Part shown: one piece after another, positions 38,801 to 47,189 of the stretch
Position numbering within the stretch: the first letter of the stretch is position 1
Layout: the number at the start of each line of letters is the position of its first letter
Origin: Collimonas sp. OK412
GTDB taxonomy: Bacteria; Pseudomonadota; Gammaproteobacteria; Burkholderiales; Burkholderiaceae_D
DNA: 64,000 nt
Direction of reading: 5' to 3'
Assembly (NCBI RefSeq): GCF_900112135.1
Contig: NZ_FOLC01000005.1
Coordinates: 186,001 to 250,000 of the forward strand
The notes under the pieces: generated by a model
Databases searched by the model: none
What the model was told of the DNA's origin: nothing
The model's input: only the letters and a program-made list of their open reading frames with translations
Position numbers and translations under genes: made by a program

Positions 38801-39429
38801 TCCGCTTCGGCGAAGGAGACGGTTTTCTGGCCACGGAAGCGGCCGTACAGCTGGCACAGGTACTCGCGCTTGCTGTCGCGGAAATTGGTGATGCCGCGGT
38901 ATTTCCCGGCCAGGTGATGTTCGATTTTTTCCACCGCCACCACCGCCATGCCGCCGTCGATCTCGGTCGACGTCAGGTCGCCCAGCTGCAGCGCGACGCC
39001 GTCGATGATCAGCAGCGCCAGACGTTCCGACACCGCCTGGCGGCGCTCGCCGGCGCCGTCGACACGGGCGGAAGCCGCCACCAGCGCGGTGAATTCGCGC
39101 CCTTCCTCGCCCTCGCTCGGCTTGAACACCGCGGCGATGTAGCCGTGCGCGCCGTTGGGACGGGCGAACAGGTTATCCTCGGCCCCGACGATGTAAGACC
39201 ACAGGGTACGCTTGGTCTTGCCGTTGCGCGCGCCCTGGGTAGTCTCGTCCTGGCCCGGGTTGTAGCTGAAAATATTCTGGTAGACAGCCGTCATCACGGT
39301 TTGCAAGGCGTCCAGCATGGTCGATTTGCCGGAGCCGGTGGGGCCGGTCAGCAAAGTCATGTTGCCCATCGGGTATTCCTGCGAGCGCAGGGCGCCCCAG
39401 TTAACCAGGATCAGTTTATCCAGCTTCAT
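35809..39429 (-). CDS. SMC-like condensin ATPase (JetC/MksB type)
   Basis: 1206-aa SMC-like protein. N-terminal half-ATPase with Walker A GPTGSGKST at 29-37; long coiled coils (~250-500 and ~650-900) around a hinge-like globular region (~560-680); C-terminal half with signature-like GTGSGGQLETP (~1067) and Walker B LLVNDESFAKMDE (~1102) as in the SbcC/MukB-like ATP-binding family. It is the motor of a loop-extruding condensin. Start overlaps the JetB/MksE-like stop by 4 bp. In Wadjet systems a JetD gene follows; none is here, so the chromosome-organising MksBEF role is at least as likely as defence. Confidence 0.88.
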   Translation of the reverse strand: MKLDKLILVNWGALRSQEYPMGNMTLLTGPTGSGKSTMLDALQTVMTAVYQNIFSYNPGQDETTQGARNGKTKRTLWSYIVGAEDNLFARPNGAHGYIAAVFKPSEGEEGREFTALVAASARVDGAGERRQAVSERLALLIIDGVALQLGDLTSTEIDGGMAVVAVEKIEHHLAGKYRGITNFRDSKREYLCQLYGRFRGQKTVSFAEAESAARAWSQSIAHKPIGSVDDLVKHQILELDTSQLSQRIGQISKLMRQVNELRKEGERLSDNVKRLELLGKAVGDTARAHQSASQSQLLVSSLALREDQRQLEAATSAIEALQALIDDETENADKLEQDRGAKNRSLTQIHAQMMGIPAAEQKSRIQNQIEQNDGKIKAVFSALQHNALAAQQLETAARSVAGMQIPPEQKEIANAARQVVLALSAAGTLDLATHLRSIAELAKADEVDVLKSLMLVSGFEGVDAALGKLHAALAGTEHSFVSALHTQIAQLRTAEHDALRHEKDAASRKANLAEGGADYPQHIRHALKEFRSELGAARAQVLCDLVEPLSTEWQAAIEGYLGGARFNLVVDQAWEGKAIDFVRQKKLRANVIQGSFCLKNLKIERTPSDSIVHELSTEHPIAHAYLHDQFGQVVKVADTEALRHTSRGLTRDGKGSGSRTMFTADTDLLVFGQEAKRLAKQRAEQEHAHAEQELTRIRAQLRELQGALALMGQLQCPSFAAIDELENLVRELDAARQDLGRLDLTQVSKLEDEAEALGIEIAALEARKTACSKNIGGHEKAIQGHQAALTRLHFGLGAKQARVDGDTEKLRDLCIVNGSLSFTALTDEVAAWVNDGSYSQSQAAAGVAKQTALSWQLYGDARNALGEYHAHARIDERFETAQGDDLRDGDFTPLYALMVTLQERTRAQLTRQKDIGLIKNLEQLRTAEASFNDVFTKQFCYEIRNAVDTGVRTLKTLNTELDKLKFGTDKFRIDWSEWIPEFKAYYDFFCATSEMSDTQEAGNLFADPVLSAENCQVRDRLVQLLLSDDEDKAVKELQRVADYRNYRRYEIYKESDTGSHVRLSEWGTGSGGQLETPAYIIHAAVVTNRLKRFEKGASLHLLVNDESFAKMDEGRARDVLKFLRDNLGMQLICAMPTKHAGAIKPEFSREWSFSRTVADGNGEVGFVSESDERELRSDKLRELWELRRAQVREQAQINFEAAEQAA

Positions 39430-40166
39430 TCCACGTTTCCTTCTATGCCTTGCGCTGTAAATTCGTCTTCCGCTTCGGCTTCGACTTGCAGGCTCACAGG
39501 TTCTGCCTCGCTGCCGGCGCCGGCCGGCAGCGGCTCCGATTCCAGCGCGGCTTCCAGCATGTCGTCGCTGATGATGCCGAGGATGGTCGGCCGGATCGCC
39601 AGCAAGGCGTCCTCATCGTCCATCGAAAAATTCGGCGCCAGCCGGATCAGGCGATGGCGCTTGAGATCGTTGAGCAGGCGTTGGCGCTCGATGCTGGTGG
39701 GCGGCAGCGCGCGCTTCAATTGCGTCTGCAGGGTCGCCGACAATTCCTCGAAGCGCGTCAGCACCTCGCCGGAATCCGTCAGGCGGTTGCCGCCTTCCGA
39801 CAAACCCTGCTGGTACTGGAAGCGCAGCGCCAGCGCCGCCGCGACAAAATCCGGCGACAGCCGGGCGCGCAAACCGGGCACCGCTTCCAGTCCGTCTTCC
39901 GGCAAACCCGGCACTTCGGCGCCGGGCGCATACAGGCGAAAGAATTCGCCTTTCAGGTTGTGCTCAAGACGGAAGCCGCCGAGCTGGAAATAATCGCCCA
40001 GGCAGGTTTCGATGCGGCGCGCATCGTCGTACAAGCGCTGCTCGACGCCGTCTTCCTCGCGCAGCACGATGCCGGCGGCGAACAGGCGTCCGACGATTTC
40101 GCGGAAACGCTCCAGCGACAGGTTGTGCAGCGCCAGCTGCTGGTGCAGTGTTTCATTCAGGGTCAT
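39426..40166 (-). CDS. DUF4194 condensin subunit (JetB/MksE type)
   Basis: 246 aa, DUF4194 family: winged-helix KITE-like subunit that binds the kleisin. Visible are an N-terminal helical block (ALHNLSLERFREIVGRLFAAG), a wing region, and RLIRLAPNFSMDDEDALLAIRPTI near the end, then an acidic tail. Start overlaps the kleisin gene by 14 bp and the stop overlaps the ATPase gene by 4 bp: a tightly coupled operon. Confidence 0.87.
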   Translation of the reverse strand: MTLNETLHQQLALHNLSLERFREIVGRLFAAGIVLREEDGVEQRLYDDARRIETCLGDYFQLGGFRLEHNLKGEFFRLYAPGAEVPGLPEDGLEAVPGLRARLSPDFVAAALALRFQYQQGLSEGGNRLTDSGEVLTRFEELSATLQTQLKRALPPTSIERQRLLNDLKRHRLIRLAPNFSMDDEDALLAIRPTILGIISDDMLEAALESEPLPAGAGSEAEPVSLQVEAEAEDEFTAQGIEGNVE

Positions 40167-41598
40167 GTTTCATCTCGATCTGGTAATCGTCGCCGGCATA
40201 AAACTCGTTCCAGAGCTTGCTCGGCAATTTCTGCACGGTGAGCCGGCCGTCGCGCGCGCCGCGCACGGCTTCCACCACCTGCATGTTGTTGAGGACGTCG
40301 GTGGTGGTCGCCACCGGCAAGGTCGACAGCCGGATCGGCCGGTCGCGCAAACGCAGCTCAGCGCGGATCCGGTGCACGATGTCGTCGTTGGAGAGGGCGA
40401 AGGCGTCGGCCTCGGCGCGGTACATGGCCGCCGCCAGCCGGGCGTCGCGCGTCACTTTCGGCTGTGCCGTCACGGTCAGCGCCTTGCGCCGCTGCGAAGC
40501 GCTGCGCAGCTTGAAGCCGGCCGGATCGAGCAGGCGGATTTCGGCCGGCGCGATGGCGGCGCCGATCCGTTCCAGCAAGGCGTCCTGCGCCGCGCCGCTG
40601 AGCTTGGCGGTCTTGCTGATAGCCACGCTGTAGGCTTGCCGGGTCTGGCCGCCGCGCAGCATCAGCGCCTGCTGCACGATGCTGGCGGCGCGCTGCATGT
40701 AGACGCTCATGGCCTTGATCAGTTCAGGATGCTTGGTGGTGCAAGCCGCTTCCACCATTTCTTCGATGCGGTCCAGCATCCATTCCAGCGTTGACGGCCC
40801 TTGCCGTTCCTGGCTGGCCCAGCGCGCGATATCGTTGAGCTGGTCTTCCAGCGCCTGCGACTTGTCATGCTCCAGGCTGTGCAAACGGGCGATCACGTCG
40901 CGGATCGCTTGTCGATGGCGTTCGATGCTGTCGGCCGTGAGCTGCTTCTTGAATTCCTTTTCGAAGCGGTCGAGGAATTCCATGAAACCGTCCCATGGCG
41001 TTTGCGATGCTTCCAGCATCAGGCGCCGCACCAGCTCCTGGAAATAATCGACGCCTTCCGACAAGTCGCTGATCACTTTTTCGGCGTAGTCGTAGGCGTC
41101 GATCAGGTCGTAGGCGTCGACATTGCGCAACGCGGCGTTGAGCGCATTGCGGCAGCTGCGCACGTTACGCTGGCGGGTACGCGCGCTGCGCCGGTCTATG
41201 GCCCAGAACGCTTCGGCAAACAGCTTGCCGGCGCGCGTGAAGCGGTAGGCGGTGACCAGGCCGGCGCGGTCGCCGAAGGTCTCCAGCCAGCCGTCCCTGA
41301 GCAGGGTGCGCAGCAATGCGCTGCTGCTTTGCTGGTCGTCGGCGCCGGCGGGAATCAGATCGTCGTCGGCCAGCCCTGCATCCGCCGCTGCCTCTTCCTG
41401 CGCCAGCATGACCTGGCGCGACTCCTGCACCACCGGCAGCAGCAGGTCGCGCAAGCCGTCGCGCGTCAGGTTCTGGCCATAATCGGCGCTGGGACCGTGC
41501 AGCCGCTCATACAGCGCACGCACGCAAGCCACCACCACGCCGCGGTGCTTGCCGGCCAGCGGCCTGAAAAAATTAAGTCGGTCTGGTTCAAAAAACAA
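40153..41598 (-). CDS. Kleisin subunit (JetA/MksF type, Wadjet JetA family)
   Basis: 481 aa beginning FFEPDRLNFFRPLAGKHR, the family N-terminus; this fixes the start at TTG 41598, the first codon after an in-frame stop with a usable AGGCAGG Shine-Dalgarno. N-terminal winged-helix region (~1-120), then long helices (~170-330) and a C-terminal winged-helix part. It bridges the two heads of the SMC-like ATPase. First gene of the three-gene operon. Confidence 0.87.
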   Translation of the reverse strand: MFFEPDRLNFFRPLAGKHRGVVVACVRALYERLHGPSADYGQNLTRDGLRDLLLPVVQESRQVMLAQEEAAADAGLADDDLIPAGADDQQSSSALLRTLLRDGWLETFGDRAGLVTAYRFTRAGKLFAEAFWAIDRRSARTRQRNVRSCRNALNAALRNVDAYDLIDAYDYAEKVISDLSEGVDYFQELVRRLMLEASQTPWDGFMEFLDRFEKEFKKQLTADSIERHRQAIRDVIARLHSLEHDKSQALEDQLNDIARWASQERQGPSTLEWMLDRIEEMVEAACTTKHPELIKAMSVYMQRAASIVQQALMLRGGQTRQAYSVAISKTAKLSGAAQDALLERIGAAIAPAEIRLLDPAGFKLRSASQRRKALTVTAQPKVTRDARLAAAMYRAEADAFALSNDDIVHRIRAELRLRDRPIRLSTLPVATTTDVLNNMQVVEAVRGARDGRLTVQKLPSKLWNEFYAGDDYQIEMKHDPE

Positions 41599-41705
41599 TC
41601 GGGTTGCCTGCCTTAGCTACGGAAATGCGTTACAAAAATGCGTTGCAAAAACGAAAATATATCGGGTATTGGCGCCTGGCGATATTGCCGGCGGCGTAAT
41701 TGTGT

Positions 41706-41733
41706 AAATTAAAGCCTAACCCGCCATTGTAAA
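41706..41733 (-). promoter_or_regulatory. Weak candidate promoter for the condensin operon
   Basis: On the minus strand TTTACA (41733-41728), 16-bp spacer, TAATTT (41711-41706), about 108 bp upstream of the TTG start. Match is modest. Confidence 0.3.
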
Positions 41734-41816
41734 GGGTCGCGCCGGCGCGCACCGGCTATATCGAGCCGGTATTTTATACAGTGGACAGAAAGCCGGGCCA
41801 TCCGTAACATCCATTG

Positions 41817-41980
41817 CTAGTGGACTGTAACAGCCGATTCGGGAGTGAAGGGCACGTATCCGACGTGCAGGGCAAGGCGCACAGCGGAGCAATAGCGAGA
41901 CTATTGCGAGCATGGGCAACGCCGCCATGCGCGTCGGATACGTGACAAGCACTTCTGAATTGGCTGTTACAGTCCACTAG
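41817..41980. repeat. 164-bp nested palindromic (MITE-like) element B
   Basis: Terminal inverted repeats are perfect over 19 bp (41817-41835 with 41962-41980, starting CTAGTGGACTG) and continue imperfectly for about 12 bp. Inner pair of 13 bp, CACGTATCCGACG / CGTCGGATACGTG (41853-41865 with 41932-41944). Apical hairpin GCAATAG / CTATTGC (41889-41907). GCAAGGCGC stands left of the apex and GGGCAACGCCGC right of it, the same layout as element A. No coding capacity. It lies in the gap between the condensin promoter and the DUF2804 gene. Confidence 0.82.
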
Positions 41981-42139
41981 AATGCCGCCAGACATTCCCC
42001 GCCTATCCGCCAGGAGACACCGTGCCATCGAGCCGCCCCACCAGCCATCCCAGCATGACGATCCAGCGCAAACCGGGCGCCAGCGGCCTGGCAGCCTTGG
42101 CAACACCGCTTGGCGCGCACTGATGCGCCGCCGCCGCCC

Positions 42140-43156
42140 ATGATCCCCTTGTCCCTGCCCGCGGCTCCGGCCAATGTCATCGCTGCCGACGGCCAGCCAT
42201 GCATGGGGCGCTATGCCGGCCAGACCGGGACCATCGACTGGTCGACCCTGGCTCCGCCCTATGCGCGCGGCAAGCTGTGGCGGCGCTTCCATCACAAACG
42301 CTGGCAATACGTGGCGCTGTCGACGCCGCGGCTGTTGTGCGGGATCGCGATTGTCGACGTCGGCTGGACCAATACCGCTTTCGCCTACGTCTTCGACCGC
42401 CAGCTGGGCAAGCAGATCGCCGGTTTTTCGCAAGACGGCATACCTGGCCTGAGCGCCAGGGTCAGCGACCGGCCGGACGGCGCCAGCCGTTTCCACTGTT
42501 TCGGCAACCGCATCGATTACCAGCCGCCGCTCGCCGGCGCCGAGGATGGCGGCAAATACCAGCTCAGCGTGCAATGCGAGCAGTTCGAGCTCGAGGCTCA
42601 ATTCGACGCCAGCCAGGCCGCTCCCCTGTTCCTGGCAGTGGGCCCGATTGTGCACGGCTCGGTGCACGCCACCCAGAAATCGCCGGGCATGCCGCTGACC
42701 GGCGAAGTGCGCGCGGGCGACGAGCGTTATGAGCTGGACGGCGGCGTCGCCAGCTTCGACTATTCGAACGGCCTGCTGGCGCGCAATACAGAGTGGCGCT
42801 GGGCCTCCGCCCATGGCCTGGATATCGGCTTCAACCTGCAGGCCGGTTATTTCGGCAAGCAGGAAAACGTGCTGTGGCTGGACGGCCAGCTGCATGCGCT
42901 CGGCCACGTGCGGTTCGAGTACGACCTGGCGGCGCCGCTGGCGCCGTGGCATATCTATACCGACGACGGCCTGCTCGACTTGCAGTTCATGCCGGAAGGC
43001 GCGCGCCACGAAAACAAGAACCTGCTGGTCGCCGCCACCCGCTATATCCAGCCGATAGGAAGTTTCAGCGGCTGGGTCAAGCCGGAGCGCAATGCCGCGC
43101 CGCGTCCGGTGGAGCACCTGGTGGGCGTGACCGAGGAACACTTCTCGCGCTGGTGA
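42140..43156 (+). CDS. DUF2804 family protein
   Basis: About 338 aa, soluble, beta-rich, with GRYAGQTGTIDW near the N-terminus, KLWRRFHHKRWQYVAL and a C-terminal YIQPIGSFSGWV. The family is of unknown function, with a lipocalin/tocopherol-cyclase-like pattern (inference). Start uncertain: the ATG at 42140 fits other members; a longer frame from 42110 adds ten Pro/Ala-rich residues. No good Shine-Dalgarno at either. Confidence 0.75.
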   Translation: MIPLSLPAAPANVIAADGQPCMGRYAGQTGTIDWSTLAPPYARGKLWRRFHHKRWQYVALSTPRLLCGIAIVDVGWTNTAFAYVFDRQLGKQIAGFSQDGIPGLSARVSDRPDGASRFHCFGNRIDYQPPLAGAEDGGKYQLSVQCEQFELEAQFDASQAAPLFLAVGPIVHGSVHATQKSPGMPLTGEVRAGDERYELDGGVASFDYSNGLLARNTEWRWASAHGLDIGFNLQAGYFGKQENVLWLDGQLHALGHVRFEYDLAAPLAPWHIYTDDGLLDLQFMPEGARHENKNLLVAATRYIQPIGSFSGWVKPERNAAPRPVEHLVGVTEEHFSRW

Positions 43157-43273
43157 CGTTGCCCCGCACCAACACAGCGATTTGCAATTTTCCAACACCT
43201 GCCGCATTTCCCCTGCATCGCCAATATGTTTGGTATACCATTGCCGACCAATTTTTCATTTGTGAGGCGAGGC

Positions 43274-44524
43274 ATGTCAAACGCTTGCGGCGTGGATTTC
43301 GGCACGTCTAATTCCACCGTCGGCTGGAGCAGGCCCGGACAAAGCGCCTTGCTGCCGCTGGAAGACGGCAAGGTCACCTTGCCTTCGGTGGTGTTCTTCA
43401 ACGCCGAGGATGACGCCTTCAGTTTCGGCCGCGCCGCGCTGAGCGCTTACCTGGCCGGCTACGAGGGGCGTTTGATGCGCTCCCTGAAGAGCCTGCTCGG
43501 CTCCAGCCTGATCGACGCCCAGACCGAGGTCGGCGGCCGCGCGCTGCCGTTCCGCGCCCTGCTGAGCCATTTCATCGCGGAATTGAAAACCCGCGCCGAA
43601 CAGGCTGCCGGCAAGGATTTCCAGAGCGTGGTGCTGGGCCGCCCGGTGTTTTTTGTCGACGACAACCCGGCCGCCGACCAGCGCGCCGAAGATACGCTGG
43701 CGGAAATCGCCCGCGCCGTCGGTTTCCAGCACATCGCCTTCCAGTACGAACCTATCGCCGCCGCCTTCGACTATGAATCCAGCATAGAGCGCGAGGAACT
43801 GGTGCTGATCGCCGACATCGGCGGCGGCACCTCCGACTTTTCGCTGGTGCGCCTGTCGCCGCAGCGCGCCGGCAACAGCGAACGGCGCGACGACATCCTG
43901 GCTACCGGCGGCGTGCACATCGGCGGCACCGATTTCGATAAATACCTGAGCCTGTCCAGCGTGATGCCGATGCTGGGACTGGGCAGCCGCCTGGTGAACA
44001 ACAGCGAAGTGCCGTCCAGCTATTACTTCAACCTGGCGACCTGGCACACCATCAACCAGATCTATACCCGCAAGGCGTGGCTGCAGCTGAAAGACGTGCA
44101 GCGCGAAACGGTCGAGCGCGAGAAATTCAGCCGGCTGCTGGACCTGGTGGAGCAACGCGCCGGGCACTGGCTGGCGCTGCAGGTGGAGCAAGGCAAGATC
44201 GGCTTGTCCGACGCCGAAACGGTGCAGCTCAGCCTAGACCGTATCGCTCCCGGCCAGGCCCTGAGCCTGACGCGCCGGCAGTTCAACGATAGCATCGCGC
44301 ACCTGGTGGGCACGGTGGAAGACACCGTGGGCAACCTGCTGCGCGATGCCGGCGTAACGCCGGCGCAAGTCGATACGGTATTCTTTACCGGCGGCTCCAG
44401 CGGCGTACAGCTGCTGCGCCACAAGATCGCAGCCCTGGTGCCGGCGGCAAAAGCCGTCGAAGGCGACCTGTTCGGCAGCATCGGCGCCGGCCTGGCGCTG
44501 GATGCGGTGCGCAAGTTCGGCTGA
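43274..44524 (+). CDS. Hsp70 family protein (YegD-like)
   Basis: 416 aa ASKHA ATPase: phosphate 1 motif GVDFGTSNSTVG, phosphate 2 IADIGGGTSDFSLV, adenosine motif FFTGGSSGVQLL. It lacks the substrate-binding domain and lid of DnaK, like E. coli YegD. Start at ATG 43274 behind GAGGCGAGG; the frame open from 43226 has no signal. Client unknown. Confidence 0.9.
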   Translation: MSNACGVDFGTSNSTVGWSRPGQSALLPLEDGKVTLPSVVFFNAEDDAFSFGRAALSAYLAGYEGRLMRSLKSLLGSSLIDAQTEVGGRALPFRALLSHFIAELKTRAEQAAGKDFQSVVLGRPVFFVDDNPAADQRAEDTLAEIARAVGFQHIAFQYEPIAAAFDYESSIEREELVLIADIGGGTSDFSLVRLSPQRAGNSERRDDILATGGVHIGGTDFDKYLSLSSVMPMLGLGSRLVNNSEVPSSYYFNLATWHTINQIYTRKAWLQLKDVQRETVEREKFSRLLDLVEQRAGHWLALQVEQGKIGLSDAETVQLSLDRIAPGQALSLTRRQFNDSIAHLVGTVEDTVGNLLRDAGVTPAQVDTVFFTGGSSGVQLLRHKIAALVPAAKAVEGDLFGSIGAGLALDAVRKFG

Positions 44525-44559
44525 ACCTGGCAGCCTGTCGGACTTAGGATGATCGGCTG

Positions 44560-45873
44560 CTAGCCGGCGCTGTCGTCGGTTTTATCCGCCTTGCCGCCGC
44601 GCTTGCGCAAGCCGGCAAGCTCCGACAGGCGCATGCCTTCGGGGATCGCCAGGCGTTTGCCGTGGCCGATCCGCTGCGCGTGGTAAATCCCGGTATGGCC
44701 GGAAAACAGATAGCTGACGACGCAGGCAATGCCGGCCAGCACGCCGATCTCCGGTCCGAACAATTCGATCGCCATGATGGTCGACGCAATCGGCGTATTG
44801 GCGGCGCCGGCGAATACCGCCACGAATCCCAAACCGGCCAGCACCGGAACCGGCATCGACAGCAGCTGCGCCAGGGCGTTGCCCAGCGTCGCACCGATAT
44901 AGAACAGCGGCGTCACCTCGCCGCCCTTGAAGCCGGACGCCAGGGTCGTCACCGTGAACACGATCTTGCCGGCGAAGTCGTACGGCGGCAGCGGTTTCTC
45001 GAATGCCTCGACGATGGTCGGAATCCCCAGCCCCAGGTATTTGTCGGTGCCCGGCAGCAAAGCCAGCAGCAGCACGGCCACGCCGCCGGCGAACGGCCGC
45101 AGCGGCGGGAACTTGATGAGGCGCTTGACCAGGCGCGACAAGCCGTGGGTCGCTTGCGCGAACAGCATGCCGACCAGGCCGAACACGATGCCGGCGGCCA
45201 GCGTCGCGGCGAAGATCGCGATGCTGAAATGCGGCACGAAAGGGATCGCATAGTGGGTGTGGTGCACCCCGAGCAATGCCGGCACCTGGTCGCTGACGAT
45301 GGCGGCGATGAAGCACGGCAGGATGGCGTCGTAGCGCAAGCGGCCGATGGCCAGCACTTCCCGCCCGAACACCGCGCCGGCCAGCGGCGTGCCGAACACC
45401 GAAGCGAAACCGGCGCTGATGCCGGCCATCAGCAGGATACGGCGCTCGTCCGGCCCGAGCCGGCCGATGCGGGTCACCATGTCGGCCAGGGCGCCGCCCA
45501 TCTGCACCGCCGTTCCCTCGCGGCCGGCCGAGCCGCCGAACAGGTGGGTGATCACGGTGCCCAGCAAGATCAGCGGCGCCATGCGTTTCGGCACGATGCG
45601 CCGGGGATCGTGGATTTCGTCGATCAGCAGGTTGTTGCCGCCTTCCACCGACTTGCCCAGCAAGTGATACGCCAGGCCGACCGCAAACCCCGCCAGCGGC
45701 AACAGCCACAACAGCCAGCGATGCGCGTTGCGGGTATCCGTGGCCCACTCCAGCGATAGCAGCAGCGCTGCCGACGCCAGGCCGGCCAGGGCGCCGACCA
45801 CCGACGCCAGCACCAGCCAGCGCGCGAGATACACCAGCATCAGCAGCTGTTCAGGATAATTTGTTTTTTTCAT
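44560..45873 (-). CDS. ClC family chloride channel or transporter
   Basis: 437 aa polytopic protein with the ClC selectivity motifs: GGSAGREGTAVQ for the second loop, FGTPLAGAVFG, and GFKGGEVTPLFYIGATLGN for the third. No CBS domains. The start is ATG 45873; a TTG ten codons upstream is possible. Channel versus H+/Cl- exchanger is not decided here; the gating position reads GREGT. Confidence 0.9.
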   Translation of the reverse strand: MKKTNYPEQLLMLVYLARWLVLASVVGALAGLASAALLLSLEWATDTRNAHRWLLWLLPLAGFAVGLAYHLLGKSVEGGNNLLIDEIHDPRRIVPKRMAPLILLGTVITHLFGGSAGREGTAVQMGGALADMVTRIGRLGPDERRILLMAGISAGFASVFGTPLAGAVFGREVLAIGRLRYDAILPCFIAAIVSDQVPALLGVHHTHYAIPFVPHFSIAIFAATLAAGIVFGLVGMLFAQATHGLSRLVKRLIKFPPLRPFAGGVAVLLLALLPGTDKYLGLGIPTIVEAFEKPLPPYDFAGKIVFTVTTLASGFKGGEVTPLFYIGATLGNALAQLLSMPVPVLAGLGFVAVFAGAANTPIASTIMAIELFGPEIGVLAGIACVVSYLFSGHTGIYHAQRIGHGKRLAIPEGMRLSELAGLRKRGGKADKTDDSAG

Positions 45874-46090
45874 GGATAAAGGTGCGAGATTTGAAGGACT
45901 CAAACCTGGATGGCAAGGAAAGCGCGCACGCCTGCAGATCCCGTCCAGGAACTTGCAGGCATCATCAGCTGCGTTTGGCTGGAGAGTTTGCGAAGGCTCA
46001 AGTCAAAAGCGGCGGTTCAGGGAGGAATGCCATCTCCGAAATACTACGCCAGCATTGTGCCGGACACTGATATCCGGCGCAAGCCTCACC

Positions 46091-47002
46091 TCAGGCCGGG
46101 TCGAAACTGGTCAGCTTCGCCAGCGCGTCCAGCCACCAGGCAAGCGCAGGCCCGACTTCGCGGTCCGGCCGGTACACGCATTGCATCGGCAGCGCCGCTC
46201 CCTCCGGCGGATGTCCGGCAGTCTGGATAAGCACCAGCCGGCCGCTCGCCAGGTCGTCCGCCACCACGTGCCGCGGCATGTAGCCCCAGCCCATGCCGGC
46301 CCGCAGCAAGGCGTGCTTGGTGCCAAGATCGCTCATGCGCCAGGACAGCGAGGAATGCACCGAAAAATCCTGGTTGGCGGTGAGCGCGCTGCGGTCGCTC
46401 AGCACCAGCTGCACCTGCTGCTCCAGCACATGGCCGGGGATGCGGCCGCTGAACTGCGCCAGCGCATGGGCCGGCGCCACGACACCGACCAGCAGCACCG
46501 TCGGCAAGCTGATGCGCAGCAGATTGGGGGGAACGATAGGCAAGGTGCCCAGCACGCCAAGCATCGCCACGCCGTCGAGCACGCGCTCGGCGACCGAACC
46601 CAGCGCTTCGATCTCCAGCCGCACTGTAACGCCGGGAAACGCCTGCCGAAAATCGCCCAGCAACATCACCAGCGCCGCGGTCGGGAAAAACACATCGAGC
46701 GCCAGGGTGATTTCCAGTTCCTGCCCGTGCGCATAGGCGGCCGCGCGCGCCTGCAGGGCATCGACCTGGTCCAGCACCTGGCGCGCATCGCGCAGCAGCT
46801 CGATGCCGGCGGCCGTCAGTTGCGGCCGGTAGCTGCTGCGGTCGAACAAGGGCAATCCAAGCTGGTTTTCCAGCGTGCCGATGGCATAGCTGACTGCCGA
46901 CTGGGCCCGCTTCAGCGCCTTCGCCGCGGCCAGGAAACTGCCGCTGTCGGCCACCTGGGCGAACACCCGCAACTGATCCAGCGATAGCCGTTCGATATTC
47001 AT
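46091..47002 (-). CDS. LysR family transcriptional regulator
   Basis: 303 aa; HTH at residues 4-63 (LDQLRVFAQVADSGSFLAAAKALKRAQSAVSYAI), effector domain from ~90. Divergent from doxX-pirin, with a near-perfect inverted repeat 27 bp upstream of its start that should be its operator. Confidence 0.93.
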   Translation of the reverse strand: MNIERLSLDQLRVFAQVADSGSFLAAAKALKRAQSAVSYAIGTLENQLGLPLFDRSSYRPQLTAAGIELLRDARQVLDQVDALQARAAAYAHGQELEITLALDVFFPTAALVMLLGDFRQAFPGVTVRLEIEALGSVAERVLDGVAMLGVLGTLPIVPPNLLRISLPTVLLVGVVAPAHALAQFSGRIPGHVLEQQVQLVLSDRSALTANQDFSVHSSLSWRMSDLGTKHALLRAGMGWGYMPRHVVADDLASGRLVLIQTAGHPPEGAALPMQCVYRPDREVGPALAWWLDALAKLTSFDPA

Positions 47003-47028
47003 GGCGATCCAACAATATCCAATAATTA

Positions 47029-47058
47029 GATATTGATTATCTCAAGATTATCAATATC
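47029..47058. promoter_or_regulatory. 30-bp inverted-repeat operator, probably for the divergent LysR
   Basis: GATATTGATTATC, a TCAA spacer, then GATTATCAATATC: 12 of 13 positions pair. A further ATATTG-type half site (CAATATC at 47013-47019) precedes it. The position, between the LysR start and the doxX promoter region, is classic for a LysR activation/repression site. Confidence 0.7.
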
Positions 47059-47189
47059 CGGCCAGGAATAAGGGGCATAAGATGGTTTCGTCCGCTGCAC
47101 CAGATACGCAATCATCACTCGATACAGCGGCTTGCAAACGCTTACTCACATCGAAACCCTTTAAAACCCTTTTATAGACTGGAACCATC

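Noticed and set aside
36817-39993. Two long plus-strand frames opposite the condensin genes (389 and 665 aa)
   Set aside because: They are complements of the coiled-coil ATPase, which has intact ATP-binding motifs; no domain is visible in them.
41774-43207. 477-aa minus-strand frame across element B and DUF2804
   Set aside because: Antisense shadow; part of it translates the palindromic element.
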